45,514 nt of DNA from Chlamydiales bacterium (GCA_016213235.1 JACRBE010000048.1:1-45514); one strand, 5' to 3'; counted from the stretch's first letter, positions 8,279-16,718 are shown. Numbers and translations are program-made. The notes: generated from the letters alone by a model not told the origin.

Positions 8279-8358
8279 TTATTTGGAACTATGAAAGGAC
8301 AAGTTTCACAGAAATTCTTAGAAAAACATCGTAAAAGAGGGTTATAGATTTTAGATGA

Positions 8359-9480
8359 TTAAATAAGATCTTCTAGAATCCGATCTCTATATTCTTGCAT
8401 CTTTTCTACCATAAAATGGAGATTATGGATGGAGGCAAGCGTTAATGCGGTAAGCTCTTTTGCTTTAAAGAGATGATGTACGTAGGATAGGCTGTAATGT
8501 ATGCAGGTAGGACAAGAGCAGTTTTTTTCTAGCGGGCCAAAGTTTTGTGCATGAATGGTAGAGGAAAGTTTATAAGATCCATGTTTTGTTAATATCATCC
8601 CATGACGGGCAGCTTTTGTAGGATATGCACTATCAAAGGTGTCAATACCAAGCGGCATACATAAATCAAGAGATTCTAAATCACCGATGCCAAGTAAGTG
8701 TCTTGGATGAGAAGTAGGGATATGGTCCATGATAGACTCAAGCATATTGATCATTTCTTGTTTTGTTTTTCCTAAAGAGCCTCCGATTGCAAATCCGTCA
8801 AAAGGTAACGCAGATAAGATATTACAACTTTTTTCTCTTAGCGATGGATTGATGCCACCATGGATGACAGCATAAATTGCTTGGGCCTGTGGGTTTTTCA
8901 AGTGCTCATCTAAAGATCTTTTTTCCCACCTGTGTGTGCGGTTAAAAGAGTCTAGTAGTTTTTGCTCATCAATATGGTAAGGAGGCAATTCATCTAAAGG
9001 TATGATGATATCGGAGCCAAAATCTTTTTGCGCTGCAATCGAGCTTTCTGGCGTTAAAAGCACTTTTTTTCCATCACGGTAAGAGCGAAATAACACACCA
9101 TCTTCTGTAATTTTTAGTACAGAATTATCGTGTTGTTTTTTTCCTTTCCCTTTGAGTTCATTGCAGACAGACCCGTATGCTAAACTAAACACTTGAAAAC
9201 CACCAGAATCTGTAATAATCGGTAGATGACGATTGATGAACTTGTGGATGCCTCCTGCTTGCTTAATGAGGCTACTGCCAGGTTGCAGAAGCAGATGGTA
9301 AGTATTGCAAAACATAAGTTGTAATCCAATCTCCGACACAGTCTTGTTATCAAGAGATTTAAGCGTGCCATTTGTTCCAACTGCCACAAATCCAGGTGTA
9401 TCAATAATACCATGAGCTGTGTGGATTTTCCCAACACGAGCTCTTGATTTTTTAGACTTGTGGATGATTTCAAATTTCAT
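8359..9480 (-). CDS. tgt: tRNA-guanine (queuine) transglycosylase
   Basis: 373 aa, the usual length. It exchanges G34 of GUN-anticodon tRNAs for a 7-deazaguanine base. Visible are GTNGTLKSLDNKTV near the N-terminus, the base-recognition DSGGFQVFSL with D91, GGSLGKTKQEM, and the nucleophile loop DTFDSAYPTKAARHGM near 270. A zinc site CSCPTC followed by HH lies in the C-terminal part. The gene directly upstream encodes a queuosine-precursor transporter, and the two overlap by 11 bases. The bacterium therefore appears to salvage queuine or a precursor instead of making it; no synthesis gene is in the window. Confidence 0.97.
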   Translation of the reverse strand: MKFEIIHKSKKSRARVGKIHTAHGIIDTPGFVAVGTNGTLKSLDNKTVSEIGLQLMFCNTYHLLLQPGSSLIKQAGGIHKFINRHLPIITDSGGFQVFSLAYGSVCNELKGKGKKQHDNSVLKITEDGVLFRSYRDGKKVLLTPESSIAAQKDFGSDIIIPLDELPPYHIDEQKLLDSFNRTHRWEKRSLDEHLKNPQAQAIYAVIHGGINPSLREKSCNILSALPFDGFAIGGSLGKTKQEMINMLESIMDHIPTSHPRHLLGIGDLESLDLCMPLGIDTFDSAYPTKAARHGMILTKHGSYKLSSTIHAQNFGPLEKNCSCPTCIHYSLSYVHHLFKAKELTALTLASIHNLHFMVEKMQEYRDRILEDLI

Positions 9481-10138
9481 AATTTAATTTTTTTAAGCGG
9501 TAAATACTGGTACAGGTGCTCATTACAACGATAATAATTATTTTTACGATCATGCTGAGTACAATAATTTCAAAAAGTGAGGAGACTATACCATAGAGTC
9601 CTAAAAAACTAAACAGGCATGTATCGATCATCTGTGTAGTAAAAATAGAAATGATCATGACAGGGAGTAAATAACTTTTTTTAAATTTTTTTCTCAACCT
9701 GCTAAACAGTTCTACATCCATTTTTTGTGAGATAAGATAGGAAATTAATGATGCAATCAAGATTCTTGGTGATGCAGAAAGTAGGGAGGAAAAAGAAGAA
9801 TGGGACCAATCTTCGCACGAGGGGACATAAAGCAGATGAAATTGCGACATTAAAGCAAAAAAGATCATGCAAAAAAAGTTAATCCATACAAATCGATTAG
9901 CCTCTTCTTTTCCAAAATATTCTTGAATGAGGTTAAGACCAATGATAGCGCCAACGGCGTAGCTATCAGCGCAAGTTACATTCATGGAAAAAATTGTCAT
10001 TTGCTTCAAAACAAATAAATTGGCTGTAATAGATAAAATCACACCAAGGCAAAAAAGACCCATTTTTCCAAATTGAACAGCTGCAAAAAGAAAAAAAATA
10101 ATTACTAAGATTTGTGAAAAAAAAATGAGCTCATTCAT
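9470..10138 (-). CDS. yhhQ: queuosine precursor transporter (YhhQ/VUT family)
   Basis: 222 aa from the ATG at 10138; a GTG four codons upstream (10150) is also possible. Six hydrophobic helices are seen, with the family signature TCADSYAVGAIIGLNLIQEYFG (about 60-81, shortened here to its core YAVGAIIGLNLIQEYFG) and the later MIISIFTTQMIDTCLFSFLG. YhhQ proteins import queuine-type bases across the inner membrane. The gene overlaps the thioesterase upstream and tgt downstream, so it is tightly linked to the enzyme that uses its cargo. Chlamydia trachomatis has been reported to pair the same two functions for direct queuine salvage. Confidence 0.88.
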   Translation of the reverse strand: MNELIFFSQILVIIFFLFAAVQFGKMGLFCLGVILSITANLFVLKQMTIFSMNVTCADSYAVGAIIGLNLIQEYFGKEEANRFVWINFFCMIFFALMSQFHLLYVPSCEDWSHSSFSSLLSASPRILIASLISYLISQKMDVELFSRLRKKFKKSYLLPVMIISIFTTQMIDTCLFSFLGLYGIVSSLFEIIVLSMIVKIIIIVVMSTCTSIYRLKKLNYEI

Positions 10139-10646
10139 GCAAGGACTCACGGCTTCTTTTTTCCTCTATTTGCTGAGACTGCTTTAAACGGAATTCTTTT
10201 CTAATCTGAGCCTCTTCATAACGTCTTTTTTCAATTTTTGTCTCCGGTAACACCGGTGGCACCCGTGTTGGTTTTTTATCATTATCTAGAGCTACAAAGG
10301 TAAAATAGGCAGATACAATATGTGTTTTTTCTCTTGTTGTACTATGCTCTGCAACGACTCTTACTCCGATTTCAATGGAGGTATTCCAGGTCCTATTAAC
10401 AGAGGCCTTAAAAATTAGATTATCACCTTTTCCGGCTGGTGCTAAAAAGTGCATCGCATCAACAGATGCTGTAACACAGGTGTGTCCGCTATGTCTTTCT
10501 GCAACAACGAGAGCAGTGCGATCAATAATAGACATAACAAGGCCGCCGAAAACGGTGCCATATGAGTTTAGATCATTGGAAAAAATACGATAAGTATGAT
10601 CTTCTATCGCAGTAGATTTTACTGTTTTTCCGGGTAAGTTTGACAT
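10131..10646 (-). CDS. acyl-CoA thioesterase, hotdog fold (YciA/BACH-like)
   Basis: 171 aa. The hotdog domain covers residues 10-130, with the signature GTVFGGLVMSIIDRTALVVAER (split here: GTVFGGLVM, D42-type acid, ALVVAERH), then CVTASVDAMHFLAPAGKGD and VSAYFTFVALD. These enzymes hydrolyse acyl-CoA esters in the cytoplasm. The last 40 residues are charged and helical (KSQQIEEKRSRES), as in other chlamydial members. It starts at ATG 10646 with AAGGAT upstream and is the first gene of the yhhQ-tgt transcript, divergent from mdh. Confidence 0.88.
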   Translation of the reverse strand: MSNLPGKTVKSTAIEDHTYRIFSNDLNSYGTVFGGLVMSIIDRTALVVAERHSGHTCVTASVDAMHFLAPAGKGDNLIFKASVNRTWNTSIEIGVRVVAEHSTTREKTHIVSAYFTFVALDNDKKPTRVPPVLPETKIEKRRYEEAQIRKEFRLKQSQQIEEKRSRESLHE

Positions 10647-10754
10647 GGGACATCCTTTTATGGTTAGCGATTATAGCAAGGAAACAAATTATTCCAGAGT
10701 GCTAAAAATTCTGCTATATGTTAAATCCCAATTTAAGAAAAAAGGTGTATCGTT

Positions 10755-11744
10755 ATGACAAAAAAAGTGCAAAGAATTGCAATTACCGGAGGAGCTGGAC
10801 AAATTTCTTACTCTCTATTATTTAGAATAGCCTCGGGAGAAGTGTTTGGAAAAAATCAGCCTATAGCTCTGCATCTGCTAGAAATACCAGATGCCGTGAG
10901 CGCTTTAAAAGGCATTAAAATGGAGCTGGATGACTGCGCTTTTCCTTTATTAAAAGAGGTGAAAGTTGGTAGTGACCCTTTTGAGCTTTTTGGTGGTATT
11001 GATTATGCCTTTTTTGTGGGAGCAAAACCAAGAGGCCCTGGCATGGAAAGAAAAGACCTGCTTGCTGAAAATGGAAAAATTTTTATAGAGCAGGGAAAAG
11101 CTCTTGGTCAAAGTGCCTGTAAAAATGTAGTTGCTTTAGTAGTGGGCAATCCATGTAATACTAATTGTCTTGTGTTATCCCATTTTGCTAGAGATATTCC
11201 TAAAAAGCAGTTTCATGCCATGACAAGGCTTGATCAAAATCGAGCTGTTTATCAACTCGCAAATAAAGCAAAAGTAGATCTTCAAGATGTAGGGAACATG
11301 GTCATTTGGGGCAATCACTCCTCTACGCAGGTGCCAGATTTTCTCAACGCCACGATTAAGGGTAAGATGGCTAGCGCATCTATTGAAGAGAACTGGCTTA
11401 AAGGAGCATTTATTGAAACAGTCCAAAAAAGGGGGGCGGAGGTAATTGCTGCAAGAGGTAAATCATCTGCTGCATCTGCTGCAAATGCAGCAATAGATGC
11501 GATGAAGTCTATTGCAAATCCTGCTATAGTAGAAGCACAATATTCTTCTTCTGTTTGGTCTGCAAAAAATCCGTATCATATTGATGAAGGACTTTTCTTT
11601 TCTTTTCCTTGTCAAAGAACAGCCATCAATGAATATAAGATTATTCCCGGATTAAAATGGAATGATTTCCTTGAACAAAAAATCAGATTAACAGAAAAAG
11701 AATTGAAAGAAGAAAGAGATGCTGTGGCACATTTACTAAAATAA
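10755..11744 (+). CDS. mdh: malate dehydrogenase
   Basis: 329 aa, the length of the NAD-dependent LDH-like MDH group used by chlamydiae. The NAD-binding start is [20 protein letters not shown]. Substrate arginines lie in [14 protein letters not shown] and [15 protein letters not shown] is the nicotinamide-side loop; the catalytic His is in [12 protein letters not shown] (H188). It interconverts malate and oxaloacetate. It is followed 10 bp later by citrate synthase, so the pair can convert malate to citrate. An AAGG sequence 10 bases upstream of the ATG may act as the ribosome site. Confidence 0.96.
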   Translation: MTKKVQRIAITGGAGQISYSLLFRIASGEVFGKNQPIALHLLEIPDAVSALKGIKMELDDCAFPLLKEVKVGSDPFELFGGIDYAFFVGAKPRGPGMERKDLLAENGKIFIEQGKALGQSACKNVVALVVGNPCNTNCLVLSHFARDIPKKQFHAMTRLDQNRAVYQLANKAKVDLQDVGNMVIWGNHSSTQVPDFLNATIKGKMASASIEENWLKGAFIETVQKRGAEVIAARGKSSAASAANAAIDAMKSIANPAIVEAQYSSSVWSAKNPYHIDEGLFFSFPCQRTAINEYKIIPGLKWNDFLEQKIRLTEKELKEERDAVAHLLK

Positions 11745-11754
11745 GGATGACATC

Positions 11755-12909
11755 ATGAGCGAAATCATTTTTGAAATGACCAAAGATCATTTGGAAACAG
11801 GATTAAGAGGTATTCCTGTAGGATATTGTAATACATCACATGTCGATCCAAGAGCAGGTCTTTTTTATCGTGGAACACTGCTTAAGGACCTTGCAAACTA
11901 TTCTTGTGAAGAGGTCATTTATTTGCTTTATAAGGGTAAAATGCCAAATACGATGGAACTCAAAGCCTTCAAACAAGAGCTTGATAAAAGAAGTAGATGT
12001 TCTTCCGCAGTTGTAAAGCAAATCCAGACACTTCCAAGACAGGGGCACCCTATGAAATTATTTTCTTGCTCCCTTTTGATACTTGGTATGCTGGAAGGAG
12101 TAAATAATTACAAAGAAGATACGATCAATTTAATAGCGAAAATACCGCATCTGCTCGCAACGGTGATTAATTACCATGCTGGCTGGGGACATACACCGGA
12201 GCCACATCCACAACTAGGCTATATGGAAAATTTTGTCCATATGCTTAATATACCAAATAAAAATATAGCGATGCTTAATGAGGTTATGCGCCTATTTAAC
12301 GTTCTTCATTATGATCATGGAGGTGGCAACTTATCTACGTTTGTAGGTAAAGCAGTGGCATCCGGGTTAGAGGATTTGTATGGGTCTATTGCTGCAAGTA
12401 TGTGTGCCTTGGAGGGCCCAAGGCATGGTGGCGCTAACGAAAGCGGTCTTGAATTTGCAAAAGAGATTTATGATGCTCTAAAAGGTAAGTTAACCGGCAG
12501 CGCAGTGGAAGAGCTCATTCGTAAAAAACTCGCAAACAATGAAGTGATCTTTGGCTTCGGTCATGCTGTACTGCGTGTAGAAGATCCAAGAGCTACTATT
12601 TTCTATGAATTTGGAAAAAAGCATTTTGCGGAGCACCCACTTGTAAAAACAATACTGTTAGTCAGAGAGTATGGCAGTAAAGTACTTAAGGAAAATCCTA
12701 AAATATCAGACCCCTATACCAATGTGGATGCAGCCTCCGGTACGATACTCAGCGCGGCCGGTTTTAACTATCCCGAGTATTTTACCACTCTTTTTGGCAT
12801 GTCAAGAGTTGTTGGCATCGGTATCCAGATTGTATATGAACGATGCGAGGCAAGGGGGGGGAAGGGTACTCCCATTGTCCGTCCGGAATACATATATAAA
12901 CCATCATAG
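11755..12909 (+). CDS. gltA: citrate synthase, mitochondrial-type
   Basis: 384 aa. The catalytic triad is visible: His224 in EGPRHGGANE, His270 in FGFGHAVLRVEDPR, and Asp325 in TNVDAASGTIL. Conserved DHGGGNLSTFVGKAVAS precedes it. The wording (GHAVLR.DPR, VDAASG, GMSRVVGIGIQI) is that of the mitochondrial/eukaryotic-type enzyme, not the longer NADH-regulated type of E. coli. It condenses oxaloacetate and acetyl-CoA in the TCA cycle and is co-transcribed with mdh. Chlamydiaceae lack this enzyme and have an incomplete cycle, while environmental chlamydiae keep it. Confidence 0.94.
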   Translation: MSEIIFEMTKDHLETGLRGIPVGYCNTSHVDPRAGLFYRGTLLKDLANYSCEEVIYLLYKGKMPNTMELKAFKQELDKRSRCSSAVVKQIQTLPRQGHPMKLFSCSLLILGMLEGVNNYKEDTINLIAKIPHLLATVINYHAGWGHTPEPHPQLGYMENFVHMLNIPNKNIAMLNEVMRLFNVLHYDHGGGNLSTFVGKAVASGLEDLYGSIAASMCALEGPRHGGANESGLEFAKEIYDALKGKLTGSAVEELIRKKLANNEVIFGFGHAVLRVEDPRATIFYEFGKKHFAEHPLVKTILLVREYGSKVLKENPKISDPYTNVDAASGTILSAAGFNYPEYFTTLFGMSRVVGIGIQIVYERCEARGGKGTPIVRPEYIYKPS

Positions 12910-12922
12910 GCAGTCTCCCCCA

Positions 12923-13636
12923 TTATTTGACGAAAGTTAAACGCGGAATAAGCTCTTTCGGTAAAGTGGCTGAAATACCTTCAGGAATTTTTATCGAACC
13001 GGAAGATTTTGGGTCTTTTATTTGATCATGGATATATTCTTCTATTGTTATAGTGCGAGTGCGTGTGATCCCAATTATCGGTCCTACTCTTTTTATGATT
13101 AGTAATCCTTTTGGGTTGTCCGGCATGATCCCGTGGGCAAAAAGAGAAGACAAGGACCCTGTTGAGGTATTGGGAAATGATATACTCGTACAATTGTTTG
13201 CTTCGGCATAGGTTGCGAGAGCTCTTAAAGCAATATTACTAATAAGTGGAAGATTCCATATTGCGGATGAATCAGGTTGGATCAAATCTGAATTAACAAG
13301 AAGGTCTTGTACCTCAATAGAAACAGATTCGCGATCCTTTTTCTGACAGAGTGAGAGTTTAGCAAGAAATCTTGGGACATCGGGTGTTTTGGTCATATGC
13401 TGACATATTTCAAGTTGAAAGAAACGACGGGTTAATATACGTAATTCATGCCTGGTTTCTTTTCTTGGAACAACTCCATTAATAATAATGGGGATGGGGA
13501 CTGTGCTTCTGGATGGAATAGTGAACTCTACTTTAAAATTCCATGAAAAAGCAGCATCTTCTCCAGTGACTTCGCCCCTTGTTCTTATCGAATATAGTGG
13601 AGATATCCATCCTCTTGGGGAACTTGTTGATTCCAT
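12923..13636 (-). CDS. hypothetical protein, tandem paralogue A
   Basis: 237 aa, family not recognised. It is clearly homologous along its whole length to the 235-aa protein encoded at 14064-14771. Shared blocks include FSWNFKVEFT/FSWSFTVELT, SSAIWNL, ALRALATYAEA, ISFPNTST, IEEYIHDQIKDP and a C-terminal LPK.LIPRLTF. It is mostly beta-type with a central helical patch; no signal peptide or membrane helix is seen. RBS AAGGAA lies 6 bases upstream of the ATG. It converges on gltA with a 13-bp gap. A species-specific secreted or effector-like family is possible but unproven. Confidence 0.75.
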   Translation of the reverse strand: MESTSSPRGWISPLYSIRTRGEVTGEDAAFSWNFKVEFTIPSRSTVPIPIIINGVVPRKETRHELRILTRRFFQLEICQHMTKTPDVPRFLAKLSLCQKKDRESVSIEVQDLLVNSDLIQPDSSAIWNLPLISNIALRALATYAEANNCTSISFPNTSTGSLSSLFAHGIMPDNPKGLLIIKRVGPIIGITRTRTITIEEYIHDQIKDPKSSGSIKIPEGISATLPKELIPRLTFVK

Positions 13637-13671
13637 ATTAATTTCCTTATTTTGGTAAGGTATTCTATCGC

Positions 13672-13705
13672 TAAGTAAAATATATTTCTAATAAATTCTA
13701 GAAGC
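13672..13705 (-). repeat. duplicated upstream element, copy A
   Basis: These 34 bases, ending in TCTAGAAGC on the plus strand, are identical to 14806-14839, and each copy sits 35 bp upstream of its paralogous gene. The bases between the element and each ATG are also similar. The similarity stops right after the element, which marks one edge of the ancestral duplication. It probably holds the promoter; AT-rich -10-like words are present on the minus strand. Confidence 0.8.
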
Positions 13706-13746
13706 TTAATTTTTCTCCAAAATCAACTATTTTATCGAAATATCTC

Positions 13747-13976
13747 TCATCTATCATATGAACCTAAAACAGGCACAACATCAGGAGGTTTAGTTCGGTT
13801 GAATGCTCCATTGAAATTCCTAATGTATGAAAAATACGCCGATTGAAATTTGAAGTGCACAAGTGGAATTAAACCCTAACTACGCTGACATAGAGGGGGG
13901 AACTGCCGTTTTTAGGATTATGAACAACGAGACTCTCAAATTGTAATCCCATGATACCTTTCCACAGGGAGCTTGG
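13747..13976 (-). pseudogene. decayed coding sequence between the two paralogues
   Basis: The 427-bp gap between the paralogues (13637-14063) is not plain spacer. On the minus strand, 13869-13976 reads as 35 codons ending in a stop and containing WKGIMGLQFESLVVHN. A second frame, 13747-13869, is open for about 42 codons and contains FQSAYFSYIRNFNGAF. A third frame (upstream part, about 13880-14050) is also open. The residue composition looks protein-like, but frames are broken and no intact start or domain is seen. The first segment recalls the DUF234-type tail of AAA ATPases; the match is weak. Identity remains open. Confidence 0.35.
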
Positions 13977-14063
13977 CTATTAAAGTGGAAAAGCTCTCCT
14001 TGGTTATTTCCCTCGATTACCGAAATTGCCGTAAAGCCCCTGGATTCATCCATGAGGAGTACT

Positions 14064-14771
14064 TCAGTAGGCAAAGGTTAAACGTGAAATAAGCGCCTTG
14101 GGTAAAGTGGCTGAAATGCTAACAAGAATTTTTGTCGAACCGGAAGATTCTGGGTCTTTTATTTGATCACGGATGTATTTTTCTACTGATGTGGTGCGTG
14201 TGCTTGTGAGTGTGCTTGTGAGTCCAGTTATCCGTCTTACTGTTGTTATAGTTAGTAGTCTTGTTGGGTTGTCCGGAATGATCCCATGGGAAAAAAGAGA
14301 AAACAGAGCTTTTGTTGAGGTATTAGGAAATGATATATTCTCACAATGGATTGCTTCGGCATAGGTTGCGAGAGCTCTTAAAGCAATCTTACTCATGGAT
14401 GAAAGATTCCATATCGCGGATGAATCTAAACTGACAACAAGTTTTTGCACCTCAATAGAAATAGGTCCGTAACCTTTTTCCTCATAGAGTGAGAGCTCAG
14501 CAAGAAATCTTGGTGAATCAGGTGTTTCGAGCTCATATTGATATATTTTAAGCTGAATGGAAGGATTGATTGATAGATAGTCAACCGTAGGTGATCTTTT
14601 TGGATGAACTCCATCAATAACAATAATAATGGGAGCGAGTTTTTTTCCTCCGGATAGAGTAGTGAGCTCTACTGTAAAACTCCATGAAAAAGTAACAACT
14701 TCCACGAGGACTTCTTCTTTTTTTCTTACCAGTGGAACTAGTTTCCCTCTTGAGGAACTTATTGGATCCAT
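14064..14771 (-). CDS. hypothetical protein, tandem paralogue B
   Basis: 235 aa, full-length paralogue of 12923-13636, sharing roughly half its residues by eye. It differs by a deletion near the middle (QKLVVSLDSSAIWN versus QDLLVNSDLIQPDSSAIWN) and by an expanded Thr/Ser-rich stretch GLTSTLTSTRTTSVE before the conserved IRDQIKDP. An ATG with AGGGAA upstream lies next to the duplicated 34-bp element. Both copies are open and have kept the same ends, so both are probably functional. Confidence 0.75.
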   Translation of the reverse strand: MDPISSSRGKLVPLVRKKEEVLVEVVTFSWSFTVELTTLSGGKKLAPIIIVIDGVHPKRSPTVDYLSINPSIQLKIYQYELETPDSPRFLAELSLYEEKGYGPISIEVQKLVVSLDSSAIWNLSSMSKIALRALATYAEAIHCENISFPNTSTKALFSLFSHGIIPDNPTRLLTITTVRRITGLTSTLTSTRTTSVEKYIRDQIKDPESSGSTKILVSISATLPKALISRLTFAY

Positions 14772-14805
14772 ATAATTTCCCTATTTTGGCGGAACATTCT
14801 ATCGT

Positions 14806-14839
14806 TAAGTAAAATATATTTCTAATAAATTCTAGAAGC
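14806..14839 (-). repeat. duplicated upstream element, copy B
   Basis: This is identical over 34 bases to 13672-13705 and placed at the same distance upstream of paralogue B. Sequence diverges immediately beyond GAAGC. It overlaps the region just past the stop of the next minus-strand gene (14857). Confidence 0.8.
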
Positions 14840-14856
14840 GTTTGAAAATGAGATTT

Positions 14857-15534
14857 CTATTTAGTTATCAACTTTTTTTTGTGAGATTTCTGTTGAGTTT
14901 GTGTAGGAAGTATATATTTTGATGCTTTAGCAAGATCTTTTCTAGTTTTCATTCCTTCATCTTTGCTAGGTTTCCCCAGCATAATAGATTTCATGGTTCT
15001 GGATGCAACGTTTACTACAAGAAACGTAGTCGTTGGTCCAAGAGATAATTTAATGGGGGAAAAATAATCTATAGTAAAACCAGTAATAACTAATAAGGTA
15101 GCGATTGCATAGCGTTGTTTTTGAGAAAGATTGCGAAAAGAGGTTTTTCCTGCAGTGCTCCACAATTGTGCTAAAGGAACAATTGACAAAGTAGGTGCGT
15201 TAAAATAAATGGCCAGGATAGTCCCTGCAAATATGCTAGCAGTGACTGCTGTCTGTTTCCACATGGAAGGAGGGTTACGAAAAGCGTCATCATCTTCATC
15301 TGAATCTATATCTTCACCTGGTTTTACATGAATAACCGTATATTCACCAGGTGGAAATGAATGGGGGATGTCTGTGTTTGCTCTATCTCTTAGAGAGGGG
15401 GAATCAGAGGGATCTAAAACAGAAATAATATTTGTAGTGTCTAAACGGGCGGGTGAAGGAGTTCTCGAGGGATATTGGGCGGGAGTGGTGTAGTCATGAA
15501 TATTATTGTAGGGGGATAAAAAGGCTTCTGCCAT
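14857..15534 (-). CDS. hypothetical protein with paired hydrophobic segments (Inc-like candidate)
   Basis: 225 aa from the ATG at 15534, chosen because AAGGAG lies 7 bases upstream. The frame is open 34 codons further, but with no ribosome site. Residues 1-95 are polar, with a Pro/Ser-rich part and an acidic patch EDIDSDEDDDAF. Two to four hydrophobic helices follow (about 105-135 and 150-190: VTASIFAGTILAIYFN; YAIATLLVITGFTIDYF), then a strongly basic tail KSHKKKLITK. There is no N-terminal signal peptide. A polar N-terminus followed by closely paired hydrophobic helices is the layout of chlamydial inclusion-membrane proteins, but no sequence motif confirms it. Confidence 0.65.
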   Translation of the reverse strand: MAEAFLSPYNNIHDYTTPAQYPSRTPSPARLDTTNIISVLDPSDSPSLRDRANTDIPHSFPPGEYTVIHVKPGEDIDSDEDDDAFRNPPSMWKQTAVTASIFAGTILAIYFNAPTLSIVPLAQLWSTAGKTSFRNLSQKQRYAIATLLVITGFTIDYFSPIKLSLGPTTTFLVVNVASRTMKSIMLGKPSKDEGMKTRKDLAKASKYILPTQTQQKSHKKKLITK

Positions 15535-15816
15535 AAGGTCTCCTTTTTGAATTATTTTGTGCACGATTATATGTTTTATTGAAAAACAAACAAGTATTAA
15601 AACATTTGTTGTGCGACCTAACTTTTTGTTAATCACATAGATATGATTTAGTGTTAAAACAACGCTTATTGGCTATCAACAACTTAAGATCAACAGATAG
15701 AGAATGTTTTTAAAAAACACTTACAAATATTAATAACAATTTGATTGTTTTTAAAATAAAAGTATAACGATTATATTAATTAATAGGGTGTAGTATCTTA
15801 AGTGAAATCTGTATCG

Positions 15817-15864
15817 CCTGTTGCTAGCAACAGGTTGCTTCCGATCACTTGAATGTGATATAGT
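15817..15864 (+). promoter_or_regulatory. candidate promoter with adjoining 18-bp palindrome
   Basis: CCTGTTGCTAGCAACAGG (15817-15834) is a perfect palindrome. It abuts a possible -35 box TTGCTT (15835-15840), followed after 18 bases by TATAGT (15859-15864). The ATG of the next gene is 33 bp further on. The position is what one expects of a repressor operator in front of the 15897-19708 operon. No regulator is encoded nearby. Confidence 0.4.
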
Positions 15865-15896
15865 CCTGACTTAAACTTATGTGACAGAGGGATTTT

Positions 15897-16718
15897 ATGT
15901 TTTTGGACCAATTACAGCTCATTTTGTATCGCGCCATATTCCATACCTTTTCCAAAAAAAAACTCCTCCTTCTTGTTCCTATCGTCTTGTTATGTGGATT
16001 ACTTACGGTTATTTGTATGACTCTTGCTTCGCTTGGACAATGGGCTAAGCTATCGTTGTTCTTTTTGCCTATTTTTGTTTCTTTTGGACTCCTATTGGGA
16101 GTTGGTATTGTTTTAACTAGAATTTATTTTAAAGAGATTAAAGGGTTTGCTTTTACTTATTTCTCCATGTTTAAAGAATCCATGCCCATCATCATGCATG
16201 CAACATATATGTTTTTAATGGTAATAGCCTCTTATGTTGCCTTATGGATAGGACTTACTTTCTTTTATCTTCTTAAGTACATACCATGGATTGGTCCACT
16301 TTTATCCGCATTCTTCTCTTTTGTTCCCTTTTTAATTGTGATAAGTTTTTTGATACTAACACTACTGGTCCCTCCTATTCTATTTTTTGTTATCCCCTAT
16401 CTTGCATTGAAAGGCACAACCATAACAATACAAGGTATAAAAGAGCTTTTTTTTGATCTCAAGCAGGATATATTCACGAATATCATGCTTTTTGTAGCGG
16501 GTGTTGCTCCCTTTTTATTACTACTTGCAGTTTTAAGCTTTTGTGCATCGTTTACAAGTGGTTATTTTTTTATGAATTCCTCTTTTTTTGTGAAACTGTT
16601 GCAACAATTGGTGGTGATGATCCTATGGTGCCTGTTTCTTACCCCTACTATTATTTTTTTCTTTAACTTTTCTACAGAGTCATTTGGGCTTATCCAAAAA
16701 AATATAAAAAACAGATGA
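15897..16718 (+). CDS. integral membrane protein, unknown function
   Basis: 273 aa with five or six strongly hydrophobic segments spread from residue 20 to 260 (for example LLLVPIVLLCGLLTVICMTLA and LFVAGVAPFLLLLAVLSF). Polar loops are short and the C-terminus is basic (IQKNIKNR). It resembles chlamydial inner-membrane proteins of unknown function that I cannot name. RBS GAGGG lies upstream of the ATG, and the stop overlaps the start of the FAD oxidoreductase gene (ATGA), so it is the first gene of a coupled operon. Confidence 0.8.
   Translation: MFLDQLQLILYRAIFHTFSKKKLLLLVPIVLLCGLLTVICMTLASLGQWAKLSLFFLPIFVSFGLLLGVGIVLTRIYFKEIKGFAFTYFSMFKESMPIIMHATYMFLMVIASYVALWIGLTFFYLLKYIPWIGPLLSAFFSFVPFLIVISFLILTLLVPPILFFVIPYLALKGTTITIQGIKELFFDLKQDIFTNIMLFVAGVAPFLLLLAVLSFCASFTSGYFFMNSSFFVKLLQQLVVMILWCLFLTPTIIFFFNFSTESFGLIQKNIKNR

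Noticed and set aside
9470..10150. The transporter gene as an ECF-type or general vitamin transporter
   Set aside because: The DSYAVGAIIGLNLIQEYFG signature and the overlap with tgt favour the queuosine-precursor (YhhQ) assignment.
13880..14074. 64-codon minus-strand frame between the paralogues, as an intact gene
   Set aside because: It starts at a TTG overlapping the stop of paralogue B and has no ribosome site. Other frames across it look equally protein-like, so it is treated as part of a decayed region.
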